This document shows positions 10,717 to 21,268 of a DNA stretch of 64,000 bases, piece by piece. Under the pieces are notes generated by a model that was given only the letters and a program-made list of their open reading frames with translations, did not search any database and was not told the origin of the DNA. The stretch is from Anaspis maculata (Eukaryota > Arthropoda > Insecta > Coleoptera > Scraptiidae). The stretch's first letter is position 1. Every line of letters starts with the position of its first letter. The stretch is taken from NCBI GenBank assembly GCA_949128115.1, contig OX421966.1, positions 37,713,042 to 37,777,041 of the forward strand. Reading direction: 5' to 3'. The position numbers and the translations under genes were made by a program.

Positions 10717-11331
10717 CTATGATCGCTGTTCCGCAGTCAGATGATCTGAGGTGTCCAGTGCCGCTAGTTCACCATCCCTCGCAAACACCCACTCCTTGCT
10801 TCTCAGGTTCGGAACCAGGCCCATGCTTTTCCAAAAGTCGGCTCCTAAAATAAGCATGTGGTTAAGTTCCGGCATGACTAGAACGTTGAAGGTGACAATC
10901 TTCTCCTTAAGCCGTATGGGTAGAATGCAAGTTCCAATTGCATTACAACTGGATCCATTTGCGACAACGCAGCGCATAGGCGTGGGGTCCAACGATACTC
11001 CAAGACTCTTCAACTGATTCCATCCTTCACTGCCGATTATTGTGCGAGTAGCACCACTGTCCAGTAGTCCGAGCAACTTCAAGCCATAGATCTCAACGGT
11101 CAGGTAGGGTCGTTCATCCTCGTCAACCGTCTGGAGAATGTAGTCCAAGATGGCCGCGCTATTTCCATCCACAATATCTTCTCTGATGTTAACGATGTCC
11201 GAAGTGCTTGAATTTCTGGTAGCTGCTTTGCTTTGCCGACGATGTCTGCTACCAATTACATTCGTCGATGTCCGTTTCCCGATGCATTGCATGATGGGCA
11301 AGTGCGTGAGGTGAAGTCTTTTTTCCCACAT
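10717..11331 (-). CDS. pro: pro: retroviral-type aspartic protease
   Basis: In the 204-codon frame the active-site motif DSGAT falls near residues 91-95, preceded by LLGLL and followed by the IIG strand. Together they mark a single-domain retropepsin that matures the Gag and Gag-Pol polyproteins. The frame is -1 relative to gag; a stop lies directly before its first ATG, so the likely entry is the slippery site at 11274-11280 inside the gag overlap rather than that ATG. It ends at TAG 10717-10719, after which the RT-RNaseH-integrase frame continues in phase with no gap. That single TAG therefore separates protease from RT. Whether it is bypassed is unknown; the residues on both sides align well with uninterrupted gypsy proteins as I know them. 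Confidence 0.9.
   Translation of the reverse strand: MWEKRLHLTHLPIMQCIGKRTSTNVIGSRHRRQSKAATRNSSTSDIVNIREDIVDGNSAAILDYILQTVDEDERPYLTVEIYGLKLLGLLDSGATRTIIGSEGWNQLKSLGVSLDPTPMRCVVANGSSCNAIGTCILPIRLKEKIVTFNVLVMPELNHMLILGADFWKSMGLVPNLRSKEWVFARDGELAALDTSDHLTAEQRS
11237..11280 (-). promoter_or_regulatory. -1 ribosomal frameshift signal (gag to pro)
   Basis: In the gag frame the heptamer G-GGA-AAC (11280-11274) has the canonical X-XXY-YYZ form. Six bases later a stem forms between CGACGAATGT (11267-11258) and ACATCGTCG (11245-11237): 9 bp with one bulged A and a 12-nt loop. A -1 slip at the heptamer leads exactly from gag into the protease frame, just 16 nt before the gag stop codon (11258-11256). 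Heptamer, spacing and stem all match known retroviral sites of the same heptamer type. Confidence 0.85.
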
Positions 11332-12530
11332 CTATAGCACTTCAGAGACTTTGGAGCATGACAGTCCTTCACTAGATGATTCGAATTTCCACAATTGAAA
11401 CATTTCCTGGTGCTGACGGATGCAATCGAAGTGTTGGCCGATGGTAGTTCTTCAAAAGTAGCGCAGGCTAAGTCAGGTTCAAGGGATTTCGTCTTCCGTG
11501 GTGGAGGTGCAAAGTTTTCCAGTACTAATCGTCGAGCTTCCAGCTTCCTGCAAAGTTGGCGTAAGTGTGAAACCGAATTGACATCAACTCAACTCAGTTG
11601 AGCTTGATAAAATGGCGCTATGTTGTCCATTAGAATCTTGAGCTTTGTTTCTTCAGAAATTCCGCAATTCAGACGAGAAAACAACCCATTCATGTTGGCC
11701 AAGTATACGCTGATGGTTTCATCGGGTCCCTGTGTACGATTTTTAATTTCTTCGAACAATCTTTCCTTATAATCCAGAGCTTGAAATTCCTCCTTCAGTT
11801 GTTCAACAAGTTCGTCCCACGTAGACACACTTTTTCGGACCGAACGATACCAGGTAAGGGCGTTGTCCTCGAATAGATCCAACGCGGAGGTAAACAATTG
11901 TTTATCGGTGCCATTCCGAGCTGTCTTCAATTCATCGATTCTCTCTAGAAAAGCATTCACAGAGGTCCCTGGTTTTCTGGAAAATTTGACTCCCCATTTA
12001 CAAACTGGTATGGACTTTCCTTCAGCGGATGTTGTAGCGGCAGGTGACAAGTTGACTGGAGTTGAGTGAGGTCGGGCGCTTAAGTTCAAAGCCTGATTTA
12101 AACTACTCTCCAAGACATCCAAAGCTGCTGGTTTTGACAGTTCTTCACACTTCTTCAAGAAGACAGAGTATAGATCCATTCCTGATCTTAGAAGTTCTGG
12201 TCGACAATCCTCTTCATCATCTATCCGCTTTATTCTGCCCAGCAAGTGCCAGAGTTTAGTTTCGACTTTCTTCTGATCCTTCTTTGAGAAAATGTCCAAC
12301 ATGTTTTTTATTTCCGAGATCGCAATTCCGCAGGCCTCCTGATCCACTGCTGCTTCAAACGGATGTTCGGGGTAACTCTCTTCTACGTCAGGGTCTTCTC
12401 GTTCCACTTGAAAGGCATTTCGCAACGTTGACCTCATGTCATCAACGGTTCCAATCGGCAATCCTCGAATTTTCAACTCGTATGTAAGCTCATCCTTGTT
12501 CAAATAGTTGATTGTGGCCTTTAGCGTCAT
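11256..12530 (-). CDS. gag: gag, interrupted by one in-frame TGA
   Basis: The gag frame opens at ATG 12530 and runs 313 codons to TGA at 11591-11589. It then continues open in the same frame to TAA at 11258-11256 (425 codons including both stops). The first part has the capsid-like region typical of insect gypsy Gag (WYRS, then a stretch ending in FYQAQLS). The continuation carries a CCHC zinc knuckle (C-x2-C-x4-H-x4-C, about 11398-11356) and a second knuckle in which the histidine position is phenylalanine (C-YR-C...F...C). Gag forms the particle and the knuckles bind RNA, so as it stands the product would lack its RNA-binding tail unless the TGA is read through. The final 16 nt overlap the protease frame and contain the frameshift signal. 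Confidence 0.85.
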
Positions 12531-13030
12531 CCTAAGAACTCAAAATGTACCGACTTACCCGAAACCACACAAAAAAACAAACAAAGAGAAAAAAAGGAAT
12601 ACAACCGAACCAGTGGGAAAATTGTAAAACAATTCAAAACGATCAAAGTGATTAAAGGCTGAGTTATCGGAATACCTACGAAAGTTCCGAAGAAACCTTT
12701 AACTATTTTCTTTTTAATCAATAACAACACAAAACCATGAAGTAGGTATAGTGATTCCTACTCAACCATACTATTCACAAAAACAAAATAGTTTACCAGT
12801 ACCACCCTATAATAAGGAAATGTTTGAAACACTAGAGCTATTTAGCCTACCTATTCGATTCGAAATAAGAAAAGAAAAGCAAAAAACACAAAAACACCGT
12901 TCAACGCCGCCTGAGATTCGTTCAGTTCAAACTAATTAAATTTAATGAATACTTGAATATTGGAAGTACACCCAAACCTTGACTAGTGAACAAAAGCACA
13001 CGATGAAATTTTAAAAACTGCAAAACAAAA
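12531..13030 (-). other. Retrotransposon 5' leader
   Basis: About 500 bp lie between the PBS and the gag ATG. No conserved frame is evident; this region presumably holds untranslated leader and packaging sequence. Confidence 0.7.
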
Positions 13031-13050
13031 GGCCCGAACGTTGGTCGCCA
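13031..13050 (-). other. Primer-binding site
   Basis: On the minus strand TGGCGACCAACGTTCGGG starts five bases after the 5' LTR ends. The leading TGG complements a tRNA CCA end. The TGGCGACC start resembles PBSs assigned to tRNA-Arg in mdg1/412-type elements, but the exact tRNA cannot be named from this alone. Confidence 0.75.
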
Positions 13051-13055
13051 AAATC

Positions 13056-15073
13056 TGTAGCGTTCCAAATGGTTTACCTGATCCTATAAGTAATTTCAGA
13101 ATTGTGATGTAGCCGGCCCGGTCCAGCAACAGTGGAGATGGCTGGGTTCAATAATGGTAAAATAAGGCGCCACGGATTTGTTCGGCACACCACCTGAGAA
13201 TTACCTACCTGTTAATCCAAATACGACAAATCCGAACCTGTATCAAAGTCGGATCGAGTAAGGCAAAAACCAAAAAAAAGAAAAAGGGGGAAACTAACAG
13301 TACCAACAAATGTTTTACAGTCAAGGTCAGGGCTTTATTAACAATAATTCAAGTCGATTGAACAATATTAAAAAAATGCAACAATAGTTTAAAATTCGAA
13401 TGCAACAGTGAAACTACAATGCCTAAGAGAATATATTAAACAAATTATAAACAACTGAAAAGCCACAATAGTGTAGTAGACTTAACTGAATCGAATCGAA
13501 CCAAATCGAATCGAATCAATCGACCCGAATTGAATCGAATCGAACTGAATCAAATCTCAAAACGGCGGTAAGGGTGACGTGAAACGGCGCAAAGTAAATA
13601 TTTTTTTAAATGCAAACAACGATGGGTGACTACAAAATATTTAAAAAAAATTAAAAGTTAAATTTTATGAAAGCGAGAAAACAACAAGTTATCAAGTTAA
13701 ACTACAAAATGAACCATTCAAAATGACAAAATATGATCGAAATATCACAAGTGAGCAATATTTAAATGACTAGTGAGATTTAATGAATCGCGACGACCAG
13801 AGGTTTTTCCTGCTACTTCAAAAATTTAAAATTTGCTACGGTTGGTCGTAGATTTAGAGTTTCACAGCTGTGCAATCTAACTCTATGATTTTAAAAGCAA
13901 TAAAAAATACCTGAACAAACGGATTTGGGTTTTAGAAAAATAAATGAAACAAACGCAAACTATGAAGTACGAGGAATGGTTTGGTCTTACCTTGTCAATA
14001 AATAATCTACGCTCTTGCTTAAAAATTCAAAAAGGTTCACCAGGTGTGATCATAAAAAGGGCAATTCTGCAGTTTTAACTCTATTATTACTTCGTTCTTC
14101 TTTCTTCGTTTCCCATGCAATTCAAATCGCCGTATTTCAGGTCGTAGGTGTAGTTATAATGTATGCGCTAACGCAACCTTAAAATCGAATGTCAACTTCC
14201 GTTATATTTTGCAACGTATCAAGCGCCAAAGTTAAAGCTCTACGTTCCCAAACAATCGAACAAATCGGGTAGAAGCTACGTAACGGAATTCCAAAATTAA
14301 AGTAGAAACTGGAAAGTGGAAACTGGAAAGTAGAAAGCCTGGAAAAGAAAGTAAGTAGGTGTGAAGCACGAAATTATACGAAAATACCAAAAAAAAACAA
14401 AATCGAACAAGAAGAGAGAAATACCTGGAGGTGTTGGTCGGCTTTTTAAGAGTCTTTTAAATGCGTTCGAAGTATAGATCCGACATACAGTCGCTCGGAT
14501 TTCTTCCCAACGGACAATAAATTCGATAATTCTCGACGTTCGTTTTCAATCCGAAACTAGTTCGCTCTTCGTCAACAACAAACAATTCAAAAATATTCCA
14601 AATATCCAAATATTAATTTCTGAAGCTCGTTGACGGAGAAATTTAACGAAACGTTCGAGTTCTTCGACAGTGCAAAAAGAATCTATCTCAAACTTCTTTT
14701 TCGCGATAGCTACCTACTTGATAAAAAACTCTACAAGAAAATCTGGTGTGCTTCGAAACGGAGTGATAAACCTGCCTAAATAAATTACACGAATATTCCA
14801 TGTCAAAATGGCGTCGACTGTTGTTTGTAAACAAACATACCTTTGCAGATTTTAACTAACGCACGGCATTTTCAGACTAGGCGATAAGAAGTGAGCACCA
14901 AATGTACAACAAAATGCGAACCACGGTCGAGGCGTAGGTACATTTCAACTCTCGCGTCGAGCACAGTATAGTGAAGTTATATTTTAACTAAATCAAAACA
15001 AATCAAAATATGCGGAGAAAATCAAGAGACAAGAATTATTGGAAGCACCCTGGAATGAAAAATGAACATTACA
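13056..15073 (-). repeat. 5' LTR (2018 bp)
   Basis: Near-identical partner of 5762-7778. It lies next to the PBS and so is the 5' LTR of this minus-strand element. Confidence 0.95.
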
Positions 15074-15077
15074 ACTT
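15074..15077 (+). repeat. 4-bp target duplication ACTT (pair with 5758-5761)
   Basis: ACTT occurs directly outside both LTR ends. Confidence 0.85.
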
Positions 15078-15204
15078 CAGCTTCAACCTTTACGAAGAAG
15101 ATGGGGACAAGGTTCTTTGTTCTAGACGAGAACGTAAATTAGGGTAAGCTGCTGTAAATTCAATGAAATACGGCTAAATGGACTAACCACGTGAATTTGG
15201 CAAA

Positions 15205-15358
15205 TGATTCAAGAGGTTCTGGGCCAATTAAGAAGACTGTGAATAATGGCAGATGATTTGCGAGTTTCAGAGCAATGAGGAAGACTTGAAATAATGGCAG
15301 AAGATTTGAGGGTTTCTGAGGAAACGAGGAGGATTTGAAATAATGGTAGTTGATTCAA
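15205..15358. repeat. Minisatellite, 48-bp unit, first array
   Basis: About three degenerate units of 48-49 bp, each containing versions of GAATAATGGCAGATGATT and GAGTTTC. The same unit recurs at 15974-16262. Confidence 0.75.
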
Positions 15359-15359
15359 G

Positions 15360-15970
15360 GGGAACGACTCCAGCATTTTATGAAGGTTTTTGCCACAAGT
15401 AATATGACGTGAAGAAATTTGTAAGGCTTGCACAGCCTCCACTATATCTCATCTGCGCGGGCTAGCTATTAATAGATACAGTTAGTCAATGCAAGTATCA
15501 GATCTTTCACGCGAGGTCATATCTAATATTCTGCAGGCGAACTATAGCCGCGGTTTTCACCGAATGCCGTGTGTTCAACAAGGAAACTATAATGTTTAAT
15601 TTTCAAAAAAACCACACGTGTTTTGAACGGCATGATTGCGTTTATATTTTGATGATTCCTCAGAGAACAGCGCAATCAGAGGTTCATAGCGATCGAAGGT
15701 ACATTTAAGTAATTTATTCCTTGTTGAAGTGGATATTTTCATTTTTTCTATATCAACACCGGCGTCAATCTTCTCAAAAACACTCGGCGCCAAAGTCTAT
15801 ATCGTTGCCTGTCAAGTCCTGGAATGAAAATTTATTAATTTTTTTCTTATTCGAAATTACTGATGAATCTACGAAATGCACCATCTCTCTTCAACCCGTG
15901 CTGATGCTGATACAAAATTCACGTTAACGCGTTCTGCTGGCTTGCTACCATCACAAATGTATAGCGGAGA
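15360..15970. other. Unassigned DNA between two minisatellite arrays
   Basis: About 600 bp separate two arrays of the same repeat. No gene recognised. It may be an insertion that split one array, but no boundary signature is visible. Confidence 0.35.
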
Positions 15971-15973
15971 CGT

Positions 15974-16262
15974 TCCTCTTGAGGGTTTCGGAGCAAATGA
16001 GGAAGCCTGCAAATAATGACAGATGATTTGAGAGTTTCGGAGCAATGAGAAAGACTTGAAATGATAGCAGATGGTTCGAGAGTTTCTGAGCAATGATGAA
16101 GACTTGAAATAATGGCAGAAGATTTGAGGGTTTTTGAGCAAAAGTGAGAGATTTGAAATAATGGTAGATGATTCAAGAGTTTCGGAGCAAATTAGGAAGA
16201 TTGGAAATAACGGCAGATGGTTTACGAGTTCCGGAACGAATTTAGAGAACTCAAGAGTGACA
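15974..16262. repeat. Minisatellite, 48-bp unit, second array
   Basis: Six units of 48-49 bp. Because the period is a multiple of three, long frames stay open on the minus strand (15869-16324 and 15919-16176) and encode 16-residue repeats. Two overlapping frames are open at once, so I read this as a non-coding repeat rather than a gene. Confidence 0.8.
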
Positions 16263-16329
16263 AAGGATTTGAAGTTGATTTGGTCTTGCAGTATTTTGTA
16301 GTACTCAATTTCAAGCAACAGCAACGGCC

Positions 16330-17990
16330 TGTCACCTCATATATTTGATCGAATCACCGTCCTCGCCATTCCTGAGTCCTGGTCCCATCCCTTTCCAGCA
16401 ATTCTCCAGGACCCCACAAAATGAATAAATACACTCACGTTGGACGAGAGGGATGATGTCCCTTGAGTTTGACTTCCACATACATTTACAAAAATATACA
16501 AACTATGGAGATATTATTTGATGTCGCAAAATTCACCAAGGCCCTTCCATTCTCCCTAGCGCAATTTACAATGAGCATCAACAAAATGAGATGTCGTCTG
16601 CTGTTCCGACTTCAAATAATGAGGCATGAGAGGCATATCGTGACACAGAAATAAATGAATAAATCAAGCGGATCAAAATAATGACATAAAATCTCAAGTA
16701 AAACAGAGAATCCCAAGTACCATTACAAACAAAACAGTGAAGGTACAATAAAGTAACCCAAATTGCGAATAATTATCAACACAATACAAACAATTCCAAA
16801 AACATGAGAGCATCTCTGTCTTGTAAAACACCGCAAATTTGAACAAAATGGTAACCAGAAAACCATGTACAAAGCTGAGAATATTCAGGAAATGAATAAA
16901 TAAATATGAAAATTATCAAAACAGACTTGCCTTATTATAGGTACACACATTACAGGCACATCAAAACACCGTGGATTTCTACCACGTCCGATACTAGTGG
17001 AGGCTAGGTTCGATCCCCCCGCATTTGCACCCATACGCCTGTAGCTAACCCCGCGGCAGTTTTTGTGCCTCTCGCAGGTATGAAATGCCTCTGCTTGGTT
17101 CGCTTTCGACACCCTCGGCGAACGACTTGAGATTTAAAACTATACCAGATGCTGCTTTATTTCCCTGTACCTGTGCTGTGATTTCGATAATAAGACGAAT
17201 TTCAGCTTCATCATTAGTTATGAAAAAGTCCGTTACCCTACAGTACATTTAACAACTAAGCAAAATTCATCATTGATGGAGTTCCCTGCGTAAGGGGTTA
17301 TAGAGCGAAAAAGTTGAATTTGAAAGTTTTCCCACTTGCAATAATCATTACCAAATGAAGTCGTTCAATAATCACATTCCTGAGCCTTTTACTCTCACAA
17401 TAAACATTCCAAATGGATACAAGATTGATGGTTTGTTGACAGTCGATTCATTCATTAACCCTTTGGTTCTTCAACTGGCACAGCATTTCGAGAGGCTGTA
17501 TTATTTTTACTGTTCGAAGAGAACTTTAGTTAGGACCATGGATGGGTCAGGTACCTTCTATAATGGCTTGGCTCTTTCAGGGTCTGTCTGGGAAACTTTT
17601 CTAGCTCATTTCAAGCTCCTAATCACAGCAATTTTCCGCAAGTATTGTCCGCCATCACCGCGAGGCTCGGTGATCAGGTTCCTGACTAACTTATGCTTCG
17701 ACAACAGACAACTTTCCAGACGAGTCCTGTTCCTTTTCCTCTTGCTTCACTCGAAAAAAATCACTGAATAAGTGAGTATTGCAATAAATATGTCTAGTCT
17801 TTGGATTTAACTTTCAATTTCAAGACATAAGGCTGACATGTGGTGATGGCGCGTTTTTTTGCATCTATACGCAAGTGGCAGTGGTTCGAATAAGTCGATA
17901 AGGTGTGTAAAAAACTTAACAGATGCTGTTATTACTTATACCCATATACCTATCCAACCTAAAAAGGACACTTGAAGTGGAACCTATGAG
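16330..17990. other. Unassigned DNA
   Basis: No recognised gene or repeat boundary. A plus-strand 138-codon open frame at 17355-17771 starts with an ATG but has no motif I know, and its surroundings show no promoter or intron signals. Confidence 0.35.
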
Positions 17991-17995
17991 GAATA

Positions 17996-18554
17996 CAGGG
18001 TGTTTCAGCGATGATAACGGAAAATTCAACCGTGAGTAGATCTCATCAAAATACGACGAAAACTTATATATAATTATTATGCAAAGTTTGGCCTTATGAC
18101 AAAGATACAGCCCTTGAGAAATTAATTTTTTCGGATTTAATTTTTTTTTTTTCAACTGAGAAACGTTCTGACAAAATCAGCTTAAATTCAGCATAAGCTG
18201 GTTAATAACCAAAGAATCCAACAAGTAGCGTAGAAATTATGAGGGTCACCTCAAGTCAACTTTTTTTGGATGCTCCTAAATTATTGACCCTCGTAACTCC
18301 TATGCCACTGGCTGGATCCTTTGAAAATTTAGCAGGTCGGTAGATAGCTTCGACAAACCAGTCTTTGGTAAATTAAATTTTGTCAAAACTTTTTAAGTTA
18401 CAAATTTTTCAAATCCGAAAAAAATTGAACTTTGAAGGGCTATTATTCCTTCGTCATTGGGCCGAACTTACAAAATGGTATATAGGTTTCCGTCATATTT
18501 TGACGAGATCTACCCACAGCTGGTTTTTTTTGCCATCATCGCTGAAACACCTTG
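17996..18554. mobile_element. Foldback MITE, 559 bp, TA target duplication
   Basis: The termini CAGGGTGTTTCAGCGATG and its inverted partner (with CAAGG) lie next to TA on both sides (17994-17995 and 18555-18556). Similarity between the arms continues inward past the GTAGATCTC block and the AAAATATGACG-type block, so most of the element is one large hairpin. TA duplication and CAGGG ends suggest a Tc1/mariner-type non-autonomous element. Confidence 0.8.
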
Positions 18555-18559
18555 TATAA

Positions 18560-21260
18560 TACTACGAATTCGCGGGTACCTACTGGGAGATTTCTTACGG
18601 TATTGTCGCGTAGAGCCGGGCTGTTGACGTAGGCCGCGTGTCTGTTCTCCAGAAGAGATAAGCGGAAAGTTGGGATTTTTTTCATGATATACAGTATTTA
18701 ACCCGAAACCGATAAAGACAATGAATATGGAATTATTTGTACTCATGTATTTGCAACCAAAATGTCTAGCATAGACCATTAGTTCATTGTTTAAATACAA
18801 ATTGCACCACACAACCTTATTAAAAAAAGATATAGCAGCACTGTTTACCGCAAATTCCTTGGATTACCAGACTTATTCAGGGCAGTATGAAAGACTGTAA
18901 ATACTCAACGGAACAACTTCAGTGTGGAGCACCACTCTATAGCACTGAGATGCCATTTCTTGGCTCGATTGGGAAACTTTGAATACGGCTGTTGTAGTTT
19001 CGCCTCTGCGAGAACAAACTGCCTCCCTCGGTTGCATCGTGTTGTGTCTCTAGACTGTAATAGGCTAATTCGTATACAGTTAATTTACTTTGTACCGCTT
19101 TATAAGAGGATTAGCTGGAAAACACTGACGCTCCAGTCCCATATAACACCGCAATTACAATTCGCGTCACAGTTTTTGTTTAAAAGTTAGAGCAACGCAA
19201 GCTCTCGGGCACTATCTTTCACCGATTACCATCAAAGTTCATGCGTATTTCTTCGTTTATTCACCCACCTCACGACGACTGTCGAGTGTATACGTGAACG
19301 ACAGACCTGGGTTACATCTTTTAGTGGCCCAAGCTCAGAGACGGAACATCCTTCCGTAATTATTCTGGCTTGATCACCTTTGATTTATCTTGAACCGTGC
19401 GCAACATCGGCGATGCTCTTTTTGTGTCTTTCAGAGATGGAATTAAATTGACTTGGAGAAACTCTACAGTTTCCTCTGTATAGCTGAACATCATCCGATG
19501 AGCCGCGGCTGGCTAGTTCCTCTGCTGAAGACGGCGCCAAGCGCAATCCGACGAGATAGACACAAAGTTTTATATTAATTATCAAATCTAATTAAAATCT
19601 GCGCTAGAATCAATTAGGGCCCGTGTACAGTCTGATGCGTTCGAAAGATGGCCATCAAGTCAAAGACCTTCTAGTCCAGGTCATTTTGAATATAGGTACC
19701 TCCAGCATTATTTCCACCACTGTTGCCAGTTTCTATTGCTTATTTTAACGAAAAAAGTCATGAAATTGTTGATATTACCATATGTGCGTGTAAGACGGTT
19801 GTTTTCCCATCTCAAAACTTCGACCAAGGTGATTTTTTATCTCACGGTTAATTATTATTTAGCGTAAGTATGGTAGGATGGTACGGTCTTCTCCTAGGAC
19901 AATTTGTGCGTCGCTCACTTGACCTAGTATTCTGCCCTTTGTTGCCACATGTGTGGAAAAAAACACGACGCAAAAGACTGCAGCGAGGTAGATTTGAATT
20001 GTCCAAATTGCGAGCGCATGAAGATCCAAAAAAAGTCATTCTGCACGTGACGTCAAATGCCCATGCAGGTGAGAGCTGAGCCTTTCTTTTCGATTTGAGT
20101 GTAGTTCCTTTCGGCTGGAGTCAGAGATCTCGATTCATGTTGTTACGTCACACTTCTCCGGTCTATATTATCTAGGGCCGCATCATATTCGAACGAACTT
20201 TGACGGCGGAGATGGCTGCCTCCAGTTTTGTCGCATGAAATTGATTTTGCCTCCACTAGCTGTGGACTGTACATTAAAATAAACCTCATAATACACGGTA
20301 TCGTCCGACAGGTAGAATTCATATTGTGTTTCCATCATCCATATTGATGGAGGCAGTTTATAGGTAGTCGCGTTAAGCACGACAGTTCAATCAGTTGTTT
20401 GTTTTTCCAGGCGCGAGGTTGTGGTGTCTGTCGCCTCTTTGAGTGTTGCACAGAGCTGTCGTCATTTATTCAGAGGCTCTGTCATGTTTCCGTGATGTTC
20501 TAATAAAACAAACACAAACGCTGTTTGCGAAAGAGAGCCGTTTGGTTCGCGTCGCCTCTAATACCCTTCCGTTAAGTGAATTAAAATGAATTTTTATGAT
20601 GCCGCGGCACCATCAGGAGAGCGTAATTAGAAAAAAATATCGGCGGTATGCAAACAAGGGGCTTGATTGAGTTATAACACTGATGGAAAGAAGAGGGCGC
20701 CGAGCGCAGGAGTGGGCGCGCCGAGGCTTTATTTGATTCATTTATAAAATGTAATCGGCAACTCGTCTCTCCATTTTAATATAGTAGAAGTAATTAAAAC
20801 CAGCGCCGTCCATATAATGAAAACTGTTACTTGATCCGACTTCATTACCTTTATTTTCGGGGAAATTTGCATCATTGTTTCTTACAGTGTGCGCGTCCTT
20901 TATGAATTAGCATCAGCAAAACTGCCGCCTGCTTTCCCTTTCGACACTTTATTACGACATCATCATCATCATCATCACTAACGAGGATCCGAGCGGGTAA
21001 AATTAGCTGATGGAAGGATCCGCTATGGCAAATTCGACTCGAAGGACTCGAATTTGCAATATTGTGTCCTTTGAATATGAACATAATAATTGTGCTTCAA
21101 TAAGTCATGTTCGCCGGTTTCTCAGTAAAGTGTGTGATGTGAAGACACTACCTTGGCTTTGCCTTTCAATTAATTGTTTAGTCTAAAATTGGCAGATTGA
21201 TACTTTCCAGGCGAGAACGCCCCGTTTAGACCAAAAGACAAGGAGTCCCATCGAATCGAT
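18560..21260. other. Unassigned DNA with a short ATC microsatellite
   Basis: No gene could be recognised in these 2.7 kb. An (ATC)n run lies at about 20958-20978. A minus-strand 65-codon frame at 20183-20380 has a balanced composition but no motif I can name. Regulatory or host exonic content cannot be excluded. Confidence 0.35.
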
Positions 21261-21268
21261 GCCTTATA

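Larger units (their letters stand above)
5762..15073 (-). mobile_element. Complete Ty3/gypsy-type LTR retrotransposon
   Basis: This 9312-bp element lies on the minus strand and has every structural hallmark. The two LTRs (5762-7778 and 13056-15073) differ by only about seven substitutions and a 1-bp indel by eye. It has TG...CA termini, a perfect 4-bp target duplication ACTT (5758-5761 and 15074-15077), a primer-binding site and a polypurine tract. Gene order on its own strand is gag, protease, reverse transcriptase, RNase H, integrase, which defines Ty3/gypsy rather than copia. There is no env frame. The near-identical LTRs mean a recent insertion. A 4-bp TSD and this PBS type would fit the mdg1/412-like branch, but that placement is inference. 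Two single in-frame stops (11589-11591, 10717-10719) interrupt otherwise open frames. Confidence 0.95.

Noticed and set aside
11322..11328. GGGAAAA run near the protease ATG as the frameshift site
   Set aside because: It is not in X-XXY-YYZ phase with gag; the heptamer at 11274-11280 is in phase and has the stem.
15869..16324. 151-codon minus-strand frame with repeated motifs, possible repeat protein
   Set aside because: It follows a 48-bp minisatellite; two frames are open simultaneously and no start, splice or promoter context supports it.
16968..17050. Possible tRNA or SINE with a GGTTCGATCC-like B box
   Set aside because: A-box spacing is too short and no anticodon or acceptor stems form.
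17355..17771. 138-codon plus-strand frame as a host gene
   Set aside because: No motif, no splice or promoter context; length is compatible with chance in this composition.
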